Below are positions 1 through 7,815 of a DNA stretch of 40,266 nucleotides, one piece after another. Each line of letters starts with the position of its first letter. Positions within the stretch are counted from its first letter, which is position 1. The DNA comes from a virus, in IMG/VR virus record IMGVR_UViG_3300035667_000108, positions 1 through 40,266 of that record. The stretch is one strand, 5' to 3'. The notes below the pieces were generated by a model. That model did not search any database. It was not told where the DNA came from and saw only the letters and a program-made list of their open reading frames with translations. A program made the translations under genes and the position numbers.

Positions 1-492
1 TTATCGCCGCTTTAGCGCCGTGCCTTCGGCTGGAATCGGATATGCTGAACGGCTCATCAGGGCGTGGGTAGCGAGGACGATCTTTATTTGATGCAGCTGC
101 TCACTTTTCAGCAGCGCGAGGCATTCCTCTAAGCGGGGTCTCTCGCGTTTGGCGCGAGTCATCGCCCCGGCGCGCATCATTGCGGCGACCTGTTCGCTGT
201 GTGTCATACAGGCTGCAGCTTCCGGGCTGCTCGACGTGTCGAATTCCCAGCCCTTACCGGCGGCAAACTTGAATGGGCAGCGTGCCCGGTCCGGCCTCGA
301 GGCGGTTGAGAGCTGATAGCCGATGGACACGACGTTGCGGTCTATCCTTGCACTGATGCGGCGATAGTTCTCGAAGGGAACCTCGTAGAGCACCGTTCCT
401 TCGCAAGCGGCGATTGCAGGATCGTCGCTTGCCTGCACCGGCGCCGATACCGAGGCGAGCGCCAGGCCCACTGCGATCATCGCAAGCTTCAC
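1..492 (-). CDS. Small secreted protein co-transcribed with the phage repressor
   Basis: Encodes 163 aa from a GTG start. A hydrophobic signal peptide (about residues 1-21, ending in VQA) precedes a mature part with four cysteines, so export to the periplasm is likely. I do not recognise the family. The GTG is chosen because GGGAGGAA lies seven bases upstream and because the GTG overlaps the TGA of the repressor gene (sequence GTGA at 489-492), which is typical of translational coupling. An in-frame ATG seven codons upstream has no comparable ribosome site. Being coupled to the repressor, it should be made in the lysogen, so a lysogenic-conversion or superinfection-exclusion role is possible but only inferred. 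The stop codon is the first three bases of the window. Confidence 0.72.
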   Translation of the reverse strand: MKLAMIAVGLALASVSAPVQASDDPAIAACEGTVLYEVPFENYRRISARIDRNVVSIGYQLSTASRPDRARCPFKFAAGKGWEFDTSSSPEAAACMTHSEQVAAMMRAGAMTRAKRERPRLEECLALLKSEQLHQIKIVLATHALMSRSAYPIPAEGTALKRR

Positions 493-1310
493 GATACATT
501 CCTCCCGACCCACTTCACCTGGCCGTAGACGCGCATCTCGGATTCGGGCGGCACCTCTTCCGGCGGGAAAACGTCGCGGTTGTCCGAGACCATGATCACC
601 TTGCCGGCACTCCGCCGCAGCCGTTTCACGAACCCTTCGTCGCCGAGCGAGAATACGTAGATTTTGCCATCCACGATCGTGGCGGCGGCGGGCGACACGT
701 CGACCAGCATCAGGTCACCGTCATTTATGGTCGACTTCATACTATCGCCCGCCGCCTCCATCAACCGGGCGTTCGGCGGCGTGACGCCGGCATGCTGTAA
801 AACCGCGCGCGGAAACCGCACGTGCTCCGCCGTATCATCGAGCATCAATGCGCCGCGACCTGCGGCCATCTTAAAAGCAAGTTTCTGTACCGGGACATCG
901 TCAGTGTAGTTGTCGTGATTACCTGGAACCATCATCAGCAGCGGCAGCCGCCGCTCCATCGCCTTGCCCGACACGATCCAGTCCAGCGGAATCTCAGTCT
1001 CGGCAGCCAGCGCCGCCACCACGGTGAAGGGCACATCGACGTCGCCGCGCTCATAGCGTTTGACGTGCGAATCGGACTTGCCGAGCAACCTCTTGCGCTG
1101 GTCTGCGGGGACCAGCCGCAGCACGATTCCGAAGCGGTCGCCGATCGAAAGCTCGCTCCAGTCCGGCATCGGCGCACCGTCCGGCAGCGCCTCAAGCTTA
1201 TCGACATGCTCGCGTATCTGCTTAATTTCCAAGCTTTTTTTGCGCCCGCGGGCGAAATCGGACGCCGTATGGACCGTATCCGATCCTTTTCCACTTGATT
1301 TTTTAATCAT
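489..1310 (-). CDS. Phage repressor, HTH plus S24/LexA-type peptidase domain
   Basis: 273 aa. Residues about 55-115 look like a helix-turn-helix domain (ending in IPLDWIVSGK, typical of Xre-type phage repressors). Residues about 140-270 form an S24 domain: GDSM with candidate nucleophile Ser190, and candidate catalytic Lys229 in GFVKRL, 39 residues later. The AAGRGA stretch near 149-154 is a possible Ala-Gly self-cleavage site. In this family the repressor binds operators as a dimer and is inactivated by RecA-stimulated self-cleavage, so SOS induction is likely; Mu itself does not use such a repressor. It is divergent from the Ner-like gene. The ATG at 1310 has no obvious Shine-Dalgarno sequence. 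Confidence 0.9.
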   Translation of the reverse strand: MIKKSSGKGSDTVHTASDFARGRKKSLEIKQIREHVDKLEALPDGAPMPDWSELSIGDRFGIVLRLVPADQRKRLLGKSDSHVKRYERGDVDVPFTVVAALAAETEIPLDWIVSGKAMERRLPLLMMVPGNHDNYTDDVPVQKLAFKMAAGRGALMLDDTAEHVRFPRAVLQHAGVTPPNARLMEAAGDSMKSTINDGDLMLVDVSPAAATIVDGKIYVFSLGDEGFVKRLRRSAGKVIMVSDNRDVFPPEEVPPESEMRVYGQVKWVGRNVS

Positions 1311-1391
1311 TTACGATCAGTTTTGTAACGTTCGTTGCATATACGATCCAAAATATGCCGCCTGGGCACGGCGGCGACCGAAGCATCACCA
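1311..1391. promoter_or_regulatory. Divergent lysis/lysogeny control region
   Basis: This 81-base AT-rich gap separates the repressor from the early operon and must hold both promoters. It contains a near-perfect inverted repeat at 1324-1339, TGTAACG-TT-CGTTGCA, whose arms match at six of seven positions. The sequence TACGATC occurs on both sides, at 1312-1318 and 1342-1348, as a direct repeat. These are the best candidates for repressor and Ner operators. I could not assign convincing -35/-10 pairs. Confidence 0.6.
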
Positions 1392-1697
1392 ATGGCATTA
1401 AAGAACTGGCACCGGGCTGACATCGTGGCCGCCGTTCACCGGCGCGGCACGAACCTGACCCAACTGGCGAGGGCGAACAATCGCGCAGATTCGACGCTGC
1501 GCGCCGCGTTGTCCGACCCGCGCCTGCCCTCCAACAAGATCATTGCCGCCTTCCTCGGCAAACAGCTCCACGAGATATGGCCCGCCTGGTTTGATTCGCA
1601 GGGCCGGCAGATTGCTCGCAAGAGTAGCAGTTCACTCAATCGACGGTCGAGTCAGAAGAGTTCAAAGAAACTGATCTTGACGGGGGGCCGCGCATGA
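1392..1697 (+). CDS. ner: Ner-like (Nlp/Sfs1-type) DNA-binding regulator
   Basis: 101 aa from the ATG at 1392 (an upstream in-frame ATG at 1335 lies in the operator). The first 75 residues match the Ner family: MALKNWHRADIVAAVHRRG, then a helix-turn-helix with TNLTQLARANN, then the family-typical LHEIWPAWFD. Mu Ner is 75 aa and represses both early and repressor promoters after infection. The C-terminal 25 residues are a basic, serine-rich tail not present in Mu Ner. It is the first gene of the early operon and divergent from the repressor, exactly the Mu arrangement. Confidence 0.85.
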   Translation: MALKNWHRADIVAAVHRRGTNLTQLARANNRADSTLRAALSDPRLPSNKIIAAFLGKQLHEIWPAWFDSQGRQIARKSSSSLNRRSSQKSSKKLILTGGRA

Positions 1698-1909
1698 TAC
1701 AGCCGCGCCCCGCATTCTGCGACGACGTTGAACTCGCGGTCGACGTGATCGCGGTCAACCGTTTCTACCTGGTGGTGAAGAACCGCGCGACCGACCGGGA
1801 ACACAGCTTCTCCTACGACAACATCCTGATCGGCTCCAGCGCCAGCGGCGATTGCTACACGCTGACCATGCCGTCGTGGCTGGCTGCGATGGAAGGGCTG
1901 CAGCCATGA
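1694..1909 (+). CDS. Hypothetical early protein
   Basis: 71 aa. The ATG overlaps the stop of the Ner-like gene (ATGA at 1694-1697) and the gene ends in an ATGA overlap with the next one, so it is a translated link in the operon. No recognisable domain. The sequence alternates hydrophobic strands (VDVIAVNRFYLVV) with polar turns and is probably a small beta-rich protein. It may support transposition or host takeover by position only. Confidence 0.65.
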   Translation: MIQPRPAFCDDVELAVDVIAVNRFYLVVKNRATDREHSFSYDNILIGSSASGDCYTLTMPSWLAAMEGLQP

Positions 1910-2163
1910 CACTTGCAGTCGCCCGCATGAAGCGAGGGCAGCCACGGTTTTTCGACGGCCGCTATTGCGTCGGCGAGGCCGGCCTGAGCCTTTTGAAACC
2001 GTTGACGACGGGCGCGCCTGAGAAGGCGCGCACTTACAGTGACGACGACCGCATCGTCGCGCAGCTGGTGGTCGACTTCCTCAATGTGCTGGACGGCATC
2101 CATACCGGCGAGCGAACGCAGCCCTGGATCATCATGCCGCTGCCGGAGGCGTGGACATCATGA
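1906..2163 (+). CDS. Hypothetical early protein
   Basis: 85 aa from ATG 1906, chosen because it overlaps the preceding stop (ATGA). I recognise no family. The N-terminus is basic (ARMKRGQPRFFDGR) and the C-terminal half is acidic with a hydrophobic helix (IVAQLVVDFLNVLDGI). Its stop overlaps the ATG of the next gene. Confidence 0.6.
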   Translation: MTLAVARMKRGQPRFFDGRYCVGEAGLSLLKPLTTGAPEKARTYSDDDRIVAQLVVDFLNVLDGIHTGERTQPWIIMPLPEAWTS

Positions 2164-2621
2164 CCCGCCGCCGCGATCCCGACACCGTCGACCTGTTCGC
2201 CGAAACCGCGCCGCGGCCGGTGGTCGAGCGCTACGCGCCAGAGCGGGTCCGCGGCACGTCGACGGCGGCGATCATCAAGCGCGCGGTTTCCGAAGCCATT
2301 CGCGAGTGCGGCCGGCCGCGCAATGAGATCGCTGCCGCGATGTCTGACCAGCTCGGCGGCGAACGCATCACCGCCGGCATGCTGGATCAGTACACCTCGA
2401 CCGCCAATACCGGCCACAACATCCCAGCGCATCGCCTGGTCGCGCTGCTGGTGGTCACCGGCGACATAAGGCTCATCAACGCGCTGCTGTCCGACACCGG
2501 CGTGATCGCGCTGGCCGGAAAATACGAGGCGCTGATCAGCCGCGAACTTCTCAAGGAGCAACGCGCCAGGACCGAACGCGAGATCGCGGCGGCCGATGCG
2601 CAATGGAGGGCTGGACGATGA
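2160..2621 (+). CDS. Predicted phage CII/CP76-like regulatory DNA-binding protein
   Basis: 153 aa from ATG 2160 (ATGA overlap; a GTG three codons upstream is possible). The central part has the pattern I associate with a regulator family of transposable phages: IAAAMSDQLGGERITAGMLD, followed by QYTS, then HNIPAHRLVALLVVTGDIRL. This gives a helix-turn-helix-like unit around residues 50-110. A charged helix closes the protein. The likely role is transcriptional control early in infection. The family assignment is from memory of the motif and should be tested by profile search. Confidence 0.55.
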   Translation: MTRRRDPDTVDLFAETAPRPVVERYAPERVRGTSTAAIIKRAVSEAIRECGRPRNEIAAAMSDQLGGERITAGMLDQYTSTANTGHNIPAHRLVALLVVTGDIRLINALLSDTGVIALAGKYEALISRELLKEQRARTEREIAAADAQWRAGR

Positions 2622-2875
2622 AGTGGTCACCATCAACGCTTCAGCGCAGGGCTCTAGCAGATGCATATGCATTGAGGGGCCGGAAAGGGTTGCACAAGAC
2701 CGTTGCCGGCTGGAGTGATCCTAACAGCGTCATCGACTTCTATCCTGCGAGCACGATCCATTCACTCGTAGATCGTGGTCTGCTTCAATTTTGGGTGAGT
2801 GGCACTGTTGTCCATGTGACGGATCATGGGGCTGAGCTCCACGAAGCGCTTCTTGAACAGGAGCGCCGCCTATGA
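2618..2875 (+). CDS. Small winged-helix-like early protein
   Basis: 85 aa from ATG 2618 (ATGA overlap with the previous stop). No named family recognised. The arrangement STIHSLVDRGLLQFW, a short strand-turn-strand, then VTDHGAELHEALLEQE resembles the recognition helix and wing of small winged-helix proteins. A similar layout is seen in the gene at 3719. A DNA-binding role is inferred from this pattern only. Confidence 0.6.
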   Translation: MKWSPSTLQRRALADAYALRGRKGLHKTVAGWSDPNSVIDFYPASTIHSLVDRGLLQFWVSGTVVHVTDHGAELHEALLEQERRL

Positions 2876-3369
2876 ACGCGCCGCTCTCCTATGCCGTCCA
2901 CCTTCATCCGCCGGCGTATCCGGAAAAATGCCGGCCGTTTCGCTGCGAGCACGAACCGCAATTCGTGATGCAGCAGGCGGTGCACCTGGTGCCGCGCAAG
3001 CGCGGCGGCAAGTCGATCGAAATCGATCACGCGGTCTGTCTCGCCTGCGGGCTGCCGCGGCCGTGCACGGTCGGCGGCAATGTGCTGGTCGATCTCAACA
3101 TGCTGTGGGGCCATCTCGGCTGGCATGCGCAGATCGGCGCCCGGATCATCGAGCTGCGCGGGAAGTGGGGTCGGATAGCCAGCTATCTGTTCGGTCCGAA
3201 GGGCTGGAACGGCCGGCATGAGCGCATCGCGCGGCTGATCGATCCCAAGCTCACAATGAAGCTGCAGCTGCAGCGCATCAAGGGCCAGCCGCGCCGCGTC
3301 ACGCCAAACACAGTCCGCATGAGCGTCGTCAAATTCGATCGCTCCTATCTGCGCGAGGAGCTGCCATGA
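2872..3369 (+). CDS. Hypothetical early protein with cysteine pairs
   Basis: 165 aa; overlaps both neighbours by four bases. Cysteines occur at CRPFRC near residues 20-25 and CLACGLPRPC near 56-65, suggesting a zinc site or disulfides. The C-terminal third is rich in Lys and Arg. I do not recognise a family. Its place before the transposase suggests an accessory early function. Confidence 0.6.
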   Translation: MNAPLSYAVHLHPPAYPEKCRPFRCEHEPQFVMQQAVHLVPRKRGGKSIEIDHAVCLACGLPRPCTVGGNVLVDLNMLWGHLGWHAQIGARIIELRGKWGRIASYLFGPKGWNGRHERIARLIDPKLTMKLQLQRIKGQPRRVTPNTVRMSVVKFDRSYLREELP

Positions 3370-3719
3370 CGACGATGAAGCCCAGTGGTCAGGACGACGG
3401 CACCAACGCGATCGAGGCCTATCGCGCCGGGCGGTTGACAGGCGCGCTGCGCGTGATCGCGCACGGGCGAATCGATAATGGACGCCCGCTCAGTGGACCG
3501 AAGGCGCAAGAGATTGCGCAAGACGCGCTGTTCGACAGCGGTGATGGCTGGGGACTTAACGTGTTGCGGCCCGCGCCGGCGGCGTTGCTGCGCGCGCGGA
3601 TGCAGCGCTGCGCTGAAGCGCTCGACGGCTTTGCCGCGGCGCTTGACCACGCGGGCCTTAAGGAAAACGCCGCCTTCGCGCGCCAGCAGGCGGCGGTTCT
3701 GCGTGAGGAGACAGTCTGA
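3366..3719 (+). CDS. Hypothetical early protein
   Basis: 117 aa, predominantly helical. ATGA overlap upstream; its TGA shares a base with the next ATG (TGATG at 3717-3721). No domain recognised. The region RMQRCAEALDGFAAALDHAG suggests an amphipathic or coiled-coil helix. Confidence 0.58.
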   Translation: MTTMKPSGQDDGTNAIEAYRAGRLTGALRVIAHGRIDNGRPLSGPKAQEIAQDALFDSGDGWGLNVLRPAPAALLRARMQRCAEALDGFAAALDHAGLKENAAFARQQAAVLREETV

Positions 3720-4039
3720 TGGCATACGAAGCCGGCCGTACCACGGCCTTCGCGGTCCTTAGTACCCCGATGCGACTGGCGCTGATCGACATCGTCAATC
3801 GCGGTGGTTTGCTCCGTATCGCAGCTGGTTATGACGGCACGCGCTTACATGCGCGCACCACCGTCGTGGCCCTGGACAAGCGCGGCCTCTGCAGCATCAC
3901 GCCGAAGCTTGGGATGGGTGCGGCGGACCCGACGCCGGCTGGCATCAAGATAATTACCGACGAATTCCGTGGCGCCAAGCCGTCACTTGCGGACTGCGAC
4001 TATCTGGGCCGGCTTCTCGGCGCGCCCAGCTTGCGCTGA
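3719..4039 (+). CDS. Small winged-helix-like early protein
   Basis: 106 aa. The middle reads TTVVALDKRGLCSI followed by a short linker and PAGIKIITDEF, the same recognition-helix-plus-wing arrangement seen at 2618. No family name can be given. The start codon overlaps the preceding stop. The gene ends just before a small hairpin and a seven-T run, so it may be the last gene of a subgroup before the transposase. Confidence 0.6.
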   Translation: MAYEAGRTTAFAVLSTPMRLALIDIVNRGGLLRIAAGYDGTRLHARTTVVALDKRGLCSITPKLGMGAADPTPAGIKIITDEFRGAKPSLADCDYLGRLLGAPSLR

Positions 4040-4047
4040 CTTTTTTT
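4027..4047 (+). terminator. Weak hairpin plus T-run before the transposase gene
   Basis: CAGC-TTGC-GCTG forms a four-base-pair stem with a tetraloop at 4027-4038, followed two bases later by seven Ts at 4041-4047. It overlaps the end of the preceding gene. The stem is short, so it is at most an attenuator limiting read-through into the transposase gene. It is one of very few breaks in an otherwise overlapping operon. Confidence 0.25.
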
Positions 4048-4071
4048 GGAATGGGGCAAGGACACGTGAAG

Positions 4072-6228
4072 ATGTTTCTATCGGCCGCCGAGATCGCAGC
4101 GGAAATGCTGCCGGGGTTGCCCACCGTGGAACGCGCGGTGAAGCGCAACGCGGTCAAGGGTGGCTGGATCGCGCGGCCGCGCGCCGGCCGCGGCGGCGGG
4201 TTCGAATACGCGGTCGACTCGCTGCCGCCCGCGGCGCGCGCGGCCTATGTCGGCCGCCACATCGAGGCCATCGAGATTCCCGCCTCGATCGCGCGCGAGG
4301 CGGCGAGCGAACCGGACGCCGTCACCATCAATGGCAACGCCGCGTCGGCGCGCGACGCGCGGCTCGCCATCCTGGTACTGGCCGATCGCGTCGCGGAAAC
4401 CGCGAGGATCGGTCACAAGCGTGCCGACGCGCATTTCGCCGATCTCTACAACACGGGGGCCGTCGATATCGCGCCCTGGATCAAGGCCGAGGTCGGCACC
4501 GTTTCGCGCGCGTCATTGGCGCGCTGGCGCTCGTTCGCGAGGGCCGGCAAGAAATCCAAGCTAGCGGTCGACCGCTCGGCGGCGCGCAAGGGCACCGGCG
4601 TGCTCGATCGCGCCAATGACGGCGCGGTCAGGACCTTCATCCTGGCATTGATCGCCAAGCAGCCGCAGCTCACCGCGCATCATTTGCGCGCGCTAACCGC
4701 CGACCGGTTTCCGCAACTGGAGATCCGTGAACAGCCGAAAAGGCTGCCGCCGATACGGACCTTTCAACAGACCTTGAAGACATGGCGCGCCAGCTACCGG
4801 GTCGAGCTTGAATCGATCCGCAACCCGGACGGCTTCAAGAGCAGCATGCGCTTCTCCGCGCGGGTCGCCAACCCGGCAACGCGGCTCAATGAAGTCTGGC
4901 AGATCGATGCGTCGCCGGCCGACATGCTGACCACCGATGGGCGCCGGCCCACGATCTATGTCTGCCTCGATATCTTTTCGCGCCGCATGATCTCGCTGGT
5001 CACCGAAACCCCGCGCGCGGCGGCAGTCGGCCTGCTGATCCGCAAGGCGATTCTTGAGTGGGGCGTGCCGGAGCGGATCAAGACCGACAACGGCAGCGAC
5101 TTCATCTCGCACGCCACGCGGCGGCTGTTCGCAGCGCTCGGCATCGAGCACGAGAAATCCGCGCCGTTCTCGCCGGAGCAGAAGGGCCACATCGAGCGCT
5201 CGATCGGCACGCTGCAGCGCGGCCTGATGCGGACGCTGCCAGGCTTTGTCGGCCACTCGGTTGCCGACCGCAAGGTGATCGAGGGCCGCAAGGCGTTTTC
5301 GGCGCGATTGGGCGAAACGCCGGAGGATATGTTCCAGGTCGAGCTCTCCAATGCCGAGCTGCAGCAACGCTGCGATGCGTGGTGCAAGGATGTCTACGGC
5401 AACAAGGCGCATGCAAGTCTGAAGGGCCGGACGCCGTTCGCGGTGGCTGCGATGGCGCCGGGCAAGGTGCGGCGGATCGAGGATCTGCGCGCGCTCGACA
5501 TGCTGCTCGCCCCGGTCGCCGGCAAGGACGGACTGCGCACCGTCACCAAGACCGGGCTCCGCATCCACGGCGCGCATTACCTCGGCGGCTTCCTCAACGT
5601 CGGCGACACCGTGCTGGTGCGCATGGACGAATCCGACATGGGCCGCGCCTATGTGTTCGAAGCCGATGGCGAAAGCTTCCTCGGCGAAGTGATCTCGCCG
5701 GAGCTCGCCGGCATCGACCCGGCCGCCGCCATCGCTGCCGCGCGCGGCGCGCAGAAGCGGCTGATCAACGAGCGCATGGATGACGTGCGCAAGGAAGCGC
5801 GCAGGATCAAGGCCAAGGATTTTGCGCCCGCAATCCACCGCCAGGCGCTAATCGACGCCGGCACGCTGATCGAGTTTCCGAAACAGACCAGCGCGCACGA
5901 TACGCCGGCGCTGTCGGCCGCGCGCGATGTGCATACTCCGGACGTGGCCCGTCACTCCGATGCGGTGGTCGCGCTTGCAGAGCAGCTGCGCGCCGAGGAC
6001 GCCGCGCCCTCCGCGACCGTGAAGTCGCTGCGGACAACCGAGACCGCACACCAGCGCTGGAATCGCGCGCGCGCCATCGAGGCACGGGCCGCGCGCAAGG
6101 AATTCGTGGATGCCGATGAACTGATGTGGCTCGGCGCTTACCGCGAAGGTCATGAGTACCGCGGCTTTTTCGCCACCTACGGCGAAGCCGCTCAACCCGG
6201 CGAGGAATCCCGCGTCGGCGAAATCTAA
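4072..6228 (+). CDS. A: MuA-type DDE transposase
   Basis: 718 aa from ATG 4072, preferred because AAGGA lies nine bases upstream and the N-terminus then begins directly with the MuA DNA-binding domain (FLSAAEIAA...LPGLP); an ATG at 4051 is also in frame. Order: N-terminal winged helix (about 1-65), helix-turn-helix end-binding region (about 90-240), integrase core, beta-barrel (about 440-520), basic helical C-terminus. The catalytic triad is Asp279 (WQIDASP), Asp339 (KTDNGSDF) and Glu375 (KGHIERS). The 36-residue spacing from the second Asp to Glu is like retroviral integrases and shorter than the 56 in MuA. It would cut and join the phage ends for integration and replicative transposition, working with the MuB-like ATPase just downstream. 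Confidence 0.95.
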   Translation: MFLSAAEIAAEMLPGLPTVERAVKRNAVKGGWIARPRAGRGGGFEYAVDSLPPAARAAYVGRHIEAIEIPASIAREAASEPDAVTINGNAASARDARLAILVLADRVAETARIGHKRADAHFADLYNTGAVDIAPWIKAEVGTVSRASLARWRSFARAGKKSKLAVDRSAARKGTGVLDRANDGAVRTFILALIAKQPQLTAHHLRALTADRFPQLEIREQPKRLPPIRTFQQTLKTWRASYRVELESIRNPDGFKSSMRFSARVANPATRLNEVWQIDASPADMLTTDGRRPTIYVCLDIFSRRMISLVTETPRAAAVGLLIRKAILEWGVPERIKTDNGSDFISHATRRLFAALGIEHEKSAPFSPEQKGHIERSIGTLQRGLMRTLPGFVGHSVADRKVIEGRKAFSARLGETPEDMFQVELSNAELQQRCDAWCKDVYGNKAHASLKGRTPFAVAAMAPGKVRRIEDLRALDMLLAPVAGKDGLRTVTKTGLRIHGAHYLGGFLNVGDTVLVRMDESDMGRAYVFEADGESFLGEVISPELAGIDPAAAIAAARGAQKRLINERMDDVRKEARRIKAKDFAPAIHRQALIDAGTLIEFPKQTSAHDTPALSAARDVHTPDVARHSDAVVALAEQLRAEDAAPSATVKSLRTTETAHQRWNRARAIEARAARKEFVDADELMWLGAYREGHEYRGFFATYGEAAQPGEESRVGEI

Positions 6229-6248
6229 TCACGGAAGGTCAGGACTCC

Positions 6249-7034
6249 ATGAACAAGACTTCAAATCACATCGTCCAAGGTCCCGTTGCGCTCAAGAACG
6301 TCGCCGCCTTCATGTCGATGTCGACGCGACTGATCGAGCGTTCGCCGCATCTGCCCGGCTTCGGCGTCTGCCACGGGCCATCCGGCTACGGCAAGACCTA
6401 CGCCTCGATCTTTACCCAGAACAAGACCAAGGCGATCCGCGTCGAGGTCGGCGATAGCTGGACCCGCCGCACCTTGCTCCGCAACATCCTGCGCGAGTGC
6501 GGCGAAACGGTCAAAGAGAAGTGGCCGATCTCGGATTTGTCCGATCTCGCAAAGTCGGTGCTCGGCGAAGACCCGCGCCGGCCGCTGATCGTCGACGAAG
6601 CCGATAAGCTGGTCGACAAAGGCATGATCGAGATCATGCGCGAGCTGCAGGAATCGTCCGGCGCGCCGGTGATCCTGATCGGCGAGGAAAAGCTGCCGGC
6701 CAAGTTGCTCACGGTCGAGCGCATGCATAACCGCGTGCTGCACTGGTTTCCGGCGCAGCCCTGCGATCTCGATGACGCACGCGTTCTGGCGGATGCCTTC
6801 GCGCCGAAGGTAGAGATCAAGGACGATCTCTTGGAATCGATCCGCGCGCGCTCCGGCGGGCGGGCACGGCGCATCGTGGTCAATCTCGATCATGCCGCCG
6901 AGGTCGCGCGCAACAAGAGCCTGAAGACGCTCGATCTCAAGGCGTGGGGCGCCGAGGAATACTTCACCGGCGAGCCGCCGACAGCGCGCCATGTCGAGCA
7001 GTATTCGCGCGGCGCGACGAAGGCGGCCGCGTGA
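6249..7034 (+). CDS. B: MuB-like AAA+ target-selection ATPase
   Basis: 261 aa. Walker A is GPSGYGKT (residues 43-50) and Walker B is PLIVDEAD (112-118). The protein belongs to the MuB/TniB group, which forms ATP-dependent filaments on target DNA and delivers it to the transposase. It is shorter than Mu MuB (312 aa) and lacks room for the N-terminal helix-turn-helix of that protein, so it looks like the short form common in alphaproteobacterial Mu-like phages. GGAAGG precedes the start. It lies 20 bases after the transposase, one of the few non-overlapping junctions, and ends in TGATG with the next gene. Confidence 0.93.
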   Translation: MNKTSNHIVQGPVALKNVAAFMSMSTRLIERSPHLPGFGVCHGPSGYGKTYASIFTQNKTKAIRVEVGDSWTRRTLLRNILRECGETVKEKWPISDLSDLAKSVLGEDPRRPLIVDEADKLVDKGMIEIMRELQESSGAPVILIGEEKLPAKLLTVERMHNRVLHWFPAQPCDLDDARVLADAFAPKVEIKDDLLESIRARSGGRARRIVVNLDHAAEVARNKSLKTLDLKAWGAEEYFTGEPPTARHVEQYSRGATKAAA

Positions 7035-7432
7035 TGCGCGACCCTGAGTTTCACACAGCCGCACTATCGGTCCGCGTCGCGCGCGGACGCGAAGTCACGG
7101 GCCGGCCGGCGACGGCGAAGGAACCGCTGTGGGTCGCCATCCGCACGCTGAAATCCTTCGGGCTGAAGGAGCTGGTGTTCGCGGCCAGCACCGAGACCAG
7201 GATATCGCATGGCGCAGCATCGATGTTCCTGCACCGCCTGAAGCGTGCCGGCTATCTCACCGTCACGCGCAAGGCCGCCCCCGGCCGTAGCGCGATATGG
7301 CGTCTCAAGCCCGGCATGAACACGGGGCCGCGGCCTCCGGTGCTGCGCTCCGTACGTGCCACCATGCTGTGGGACCCGAACCTGAAGCAATTCGTCGGCG
7401 AGCCACCGATTGCGAAGGAGGCCTCGCGATGA
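7034..7432 (+). CDS. Winged-helix-like early phage protein
   Basis: 132 aa from ATG 7034 (TGATG with the MuB-like gene). The pattern EPLWVAIRTLKSFGLKELVF, then a helix, FLHRLKRAGYLTV and a wing ending AIWRLKPG, followed by GPRPPVLRS, is typical of small wing-helix proteins found next to A/B genes in Mu-like phages. It probably binds DNA, perhaps as a regulator; the exact role is unknown. Confidence 0.65.
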   Translation: MRDPEFHTAALSVRVARGREVTGRPATAKEPLWVAIRTLKSFGLKELVFAASTETRISHGAASMFLHRLKRAGYLTVTRKAAPGRSAIWRLKPGMNTGPRPPVLRSVRATMLWDPNLKQFVGEPPIAKEASR

Positions 7433-7815
7433 AGGTGAAGGTCGATTTTCTCGCCAAGGCAAAAGCGGCATGGGGAGCCGCGCTGCCGGACTGGGTCGAG
7501 ACGCTGGCCCTTGAGGCCAACCGTACCACGTCGGCGAAGGCCGCTAGACGCATCGGCTATTCCGGCGGTCTGCTCACCGGCGTATTCGGCAAGAAATACA
7601 ACGGCGACCTGGTGCGGGTCGAAGCCAAGGTCCGCGGCGCGCTGATGAGCGCGACTGTGGTGTGTCCGGTGGTCGGCGAGATCGGGCTCGATCGCTGCCT
7701 CAACGAACAGAAGATGGGCAACACCGGCGCGTCCTCGATCCGCGCCCGGCTGTATCGCGGCTGCCGCGGCGGCTGCCCGCATTCCCGCATCAGGACGGAG
7801 GGCGACGATGCTTAG
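7429..7815 (+). CDS. Xre-like HTH regulator
   Basis: 128 aa from ATG 7429 (ATGA overlap). The N-terminal half carries LPDWVETLALEANRTTSAKA, then ARRIGYSGGLLTGVFGKKY, a helix-turn-helix. The C-terminal half contains CPVVGEIGLDRCLNEQ and a further CRGGC, which may bind metal. This combination recurs in Mu-like phages as an Xre-type regulator of unknown target. Confidence 0.7.
   Translation: MKVKVDFLAKAKAAWGAALPDWVETLALEANRTTSAKAARRIGYSGGLLTGVFGKKYNGDLVRVEAKVRGALMSATVVCPVVGEIGLDRCLNEQKMGNTGASSIRARLYRGCRGGCPHSRIRTEGDDA

Noticed and set aside
1323-1362. Specific -35/-10 promoter hexamers for the early and repressor promoters
   Set aside because: Several poor matches (for example TTGTAA and TTGCAT) exist but none has a good -10 at 16-18 bases, so individual promoters are not called.
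4693-5838. Long minus-strand frame opposite the transposase
   Set aside because: It is antisense to a transposase with intact catalytic residues and has the His/Arg/Asp-rich composition of GC-rich shadow frames.
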